A stretch of DNA of 64,000 nucleotides from Doryteuthis pealeii (lineage: Eukaryota; Mollusca; Cephalopoda; Myopsida; Loliginidae): assembly GCA_023376005.1 (NCBI GenBank), contig CM042150.1, positions 75,657,569 to 75,721,568 on the forward strand, read 5' to 3'. The translations under genes and the position numbers were made by a program. Under the pieces are notes generated by a model. That model did no database searches. It was not told the DNA's origin and saw only the letters and a list, made by a program, of their open reading frames with translations. Positions 62,217-64,000 of this stretch are shown here, piece by piece (position 1 is the stretch's first letter; every line of letters starts with the position of its first letter).

Positions 62217-62639
62217 TATATAGTGTGCATGTGTGTGTGTAGAGAGAGAGAAAAAGAGTTGCTCCTAAGAGGTAAACTCCTAATAACTGTTTTTATTAAG
62301 AGTTAATTTTCTTCTCAGACAAAGAAAGGACTTTATCATGTCTGGTGTAACATTATACAATCAAATATATATTGATTATTATTAAGTATTAATGTTACTA
62401 AGATCTACAGTATTGAAACTCTGTAACAAAACATTGTGAATATATAGTAGTCAAAAATAGATATTCATTTACAGAGGTGTTGCAATTACATTTCAGTTAC
62501 AGTTTCAATGCCATTGAATTTAGTAATAAATAATACCCAATAAAACTATTTTGACGGCAATAATGTTTCACAAAGAATAATAAAATTCTGGTATCTCTAT
62601 TTAGAAAACTCATTTTTTATGCAAGACACACATGTATAT

Positions 62640-63202
62640 ACATATAATAATAATGGTGGACTTTTGTGAATGACGATCAATGACCGACTTTACAGGCATG
62701 TTCGTGGCTGACAAGCCTAATGCAGGACAGCCAGGCGTGGGTCTCAGCGCTGCAGCTAAAGGTCTGATCAGGGTTTGATGGCACAGTGTTGCAGTTATTT
62801 TAGCTGCACTTTTTGTCCTTGAGAATAGTCTCTTGGTGTTTTTAGAGAGGAGACAACATGATGGAGTACCTCCATCTCCTTTAAACTCACTTTTAGCCCA
62901 AAAGATGAGAACCTCTGTTAAATAGGAAGGGTGTGCTGCAACACTATTTCTGTGTGGGTAACAAAAGCAGCATTGTCGGCAAACCTAAGATCTCAGATCA
63001 GTTGCTCCAGAGTCTTCATGTGGCCTGTAATTGTCAGATATTGAATAGTATCTAATGTAGACACTTCCCCATCCTCAAGATCTGTGGTCTGTTTGAGCAT
63101 CATGCTGATGAGGTGAAGACAAATTAGTGCTATACTTCTTCTTTTAAATGTTCTTTCTTTTAAGGTATGGAAGCCTGAAAAGTCAGAAAAATGTTATATA
63201 TG

Positions 63203-63233
<31 letters not shown>

Positions 63234-64000
63234 ATATATAATGTTATAGATAATGGAGGTGCTATTTTTATAAATAAATACTGCTCAATATCATTGATAG
63301 AGAATTTATACTTAAGTTCAGGTAGGGTGGTCATGGAGTCAATGGCACCTGGTTACTCACAGTTTTCTCGTCTATGTGTTTTTCAGACCAAAGAACATCA
63401 TATAGATGAGAAACTGCCAGTAACCAGGCACTGTTGGCTCCATGATCAAGAAGAGCTCTGAGAGGTCACTGCCAATTCTGACTTGGGTACACTGGTCTTC
63501 ATGCAACTTAAATGATTGTGTCCTAGAACAGCTGAGTCATTTCATAATCTACCCACATTCTCCCTCTGCTCACTTTGTTGGATTATAACCTTTGCATTTG
63601 CAAGGATGTCTCGTAGGAGACTGCATAGATCAGAGTAAACTTAATTCTCAGCAGGAACCGCTTGAAGAGTTATGGAGTACACACTGAAGAGTGAGGAATA
63701 TTGTTGATTACTCAGTGAGCGGTGCATAGAGATAATTTGGTCAGAATAACCTGTTGACTGATTTTTCAAGCTTAGAAGCAATGGAATAGCTGACCATGAA
63801 GCCCACACCTGAAAGGCATCTCTCTGCAGCTGACCAGTAGAGTGTACATCCAGTGCCAAGCTACCTTCCTCTGGAAAAGGATTTCATTGAGTGCAGCACT
63901 GTCAGTATTCAGTCCTTGGCAGTTCATGTGCAATTAAGTGGGATAAATTCTGGACGACCACAAGACAACAGTGTTTAACATGGTTCTAATATTCCAACAT
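62640..64000 (-). pseudogene. RTE-type LINE remnant, mirror copy
   Basis: Reverse copy of the LINE at 43952-45330, including the endonuclease frame (63641-63859 minus) that is identical over its shared part to the left-arm frame. It is cut by the window end. Confidence 0.88.

Larger units (their letters stand above)
54057..64000 (-). repeat. Right arm of the 20-kb inverted repeat
   Basis: Reverse copy of 43952-54014, shorter by 119 bases overall (9944 against 10063). In compared stretches it lacks or gains single bases, often in runs of A or T, while substitutions are few. It carries damaged copies of two ADAM17 exons, the mariner, the SINEs and both LINE remnants. Confidence 0.97.

Noticed and set aside
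43952..64000. The palindrome as a new giant foldback mobile element or a recent inverted gene duplication
   Set aside because: The indel-only differences, the broken exon copies and the tiny spacer fit read or assembly error better. Kept as a finding rather than as biology.

Overview
The window reads as nuclear DNA of a cephalopod, most probably an octopus. It is very AT-rich, dense in (TA)n, (GA)n and TCTA microsatellites, and packed with tRNA-derived SINEs, decayed LINEs and mariner-type elements. A zinc-finger-like C-terminus in one LINE resembles octopus LINE proteins as I remember them. Almost none of the open frames look like genes; most are chance frames in AT-rich or microsatellite DNA.

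Two host genes can be recognised, both only as single exons with good splice sites. On the minus strand, 13020-13143 is an exon of mitochondrial ribosomal protein L13 (MRPL13); a possible first-exon end lies at 13378-13401. On the plus strand, 16357-16445, 46923-46999 and 48910-49040 are exons of ADAM17 (TACE). They cover the end of the prodomain, the cysteine-switch region and the furin site running into the metalloprotease start. The last two join in perfect phase. At least one exon of about 90 bases should lie in the 30 kb between the first and second, and I could not find it.

Region by region: 1-13 kb is repeats and microsatellites, including a TCTA array with an 18-base spacer unit and a possible hammerhead ribozyme. 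13-17 kb holds the MRPL13 exon, a dead reverse transcriptase and the first ADAM17 exon. 17-44 kb is intron-like DNA with SINEs, an LTR-type fragment, a hammerhead-bearing Penelope-like family, LINE tails and, at 39.7 kb, a hairpin with a complete hammerhead core. From 43952 to the window end lies one giant inverted repeat. The left arm (43952-54014) is copied in reverse at 54057-64000 around a 42-base spacer, so every element of the left arm appears twice, including two ADAM17 exons.

Where I compared the arms they differ almost only by one-base insertions and deletions, many in homopolymers, and the right-hand ADAM17 copies are frame-broken by them. That is the pattern of long-read error, so the palindrome is most likely a fold-back read or assembly artefact rather than a biological duplication. 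The most interesting biological signals are three hammerhead-ribozyme-like cores at 10.9, 20.6 and 39.7 kb.
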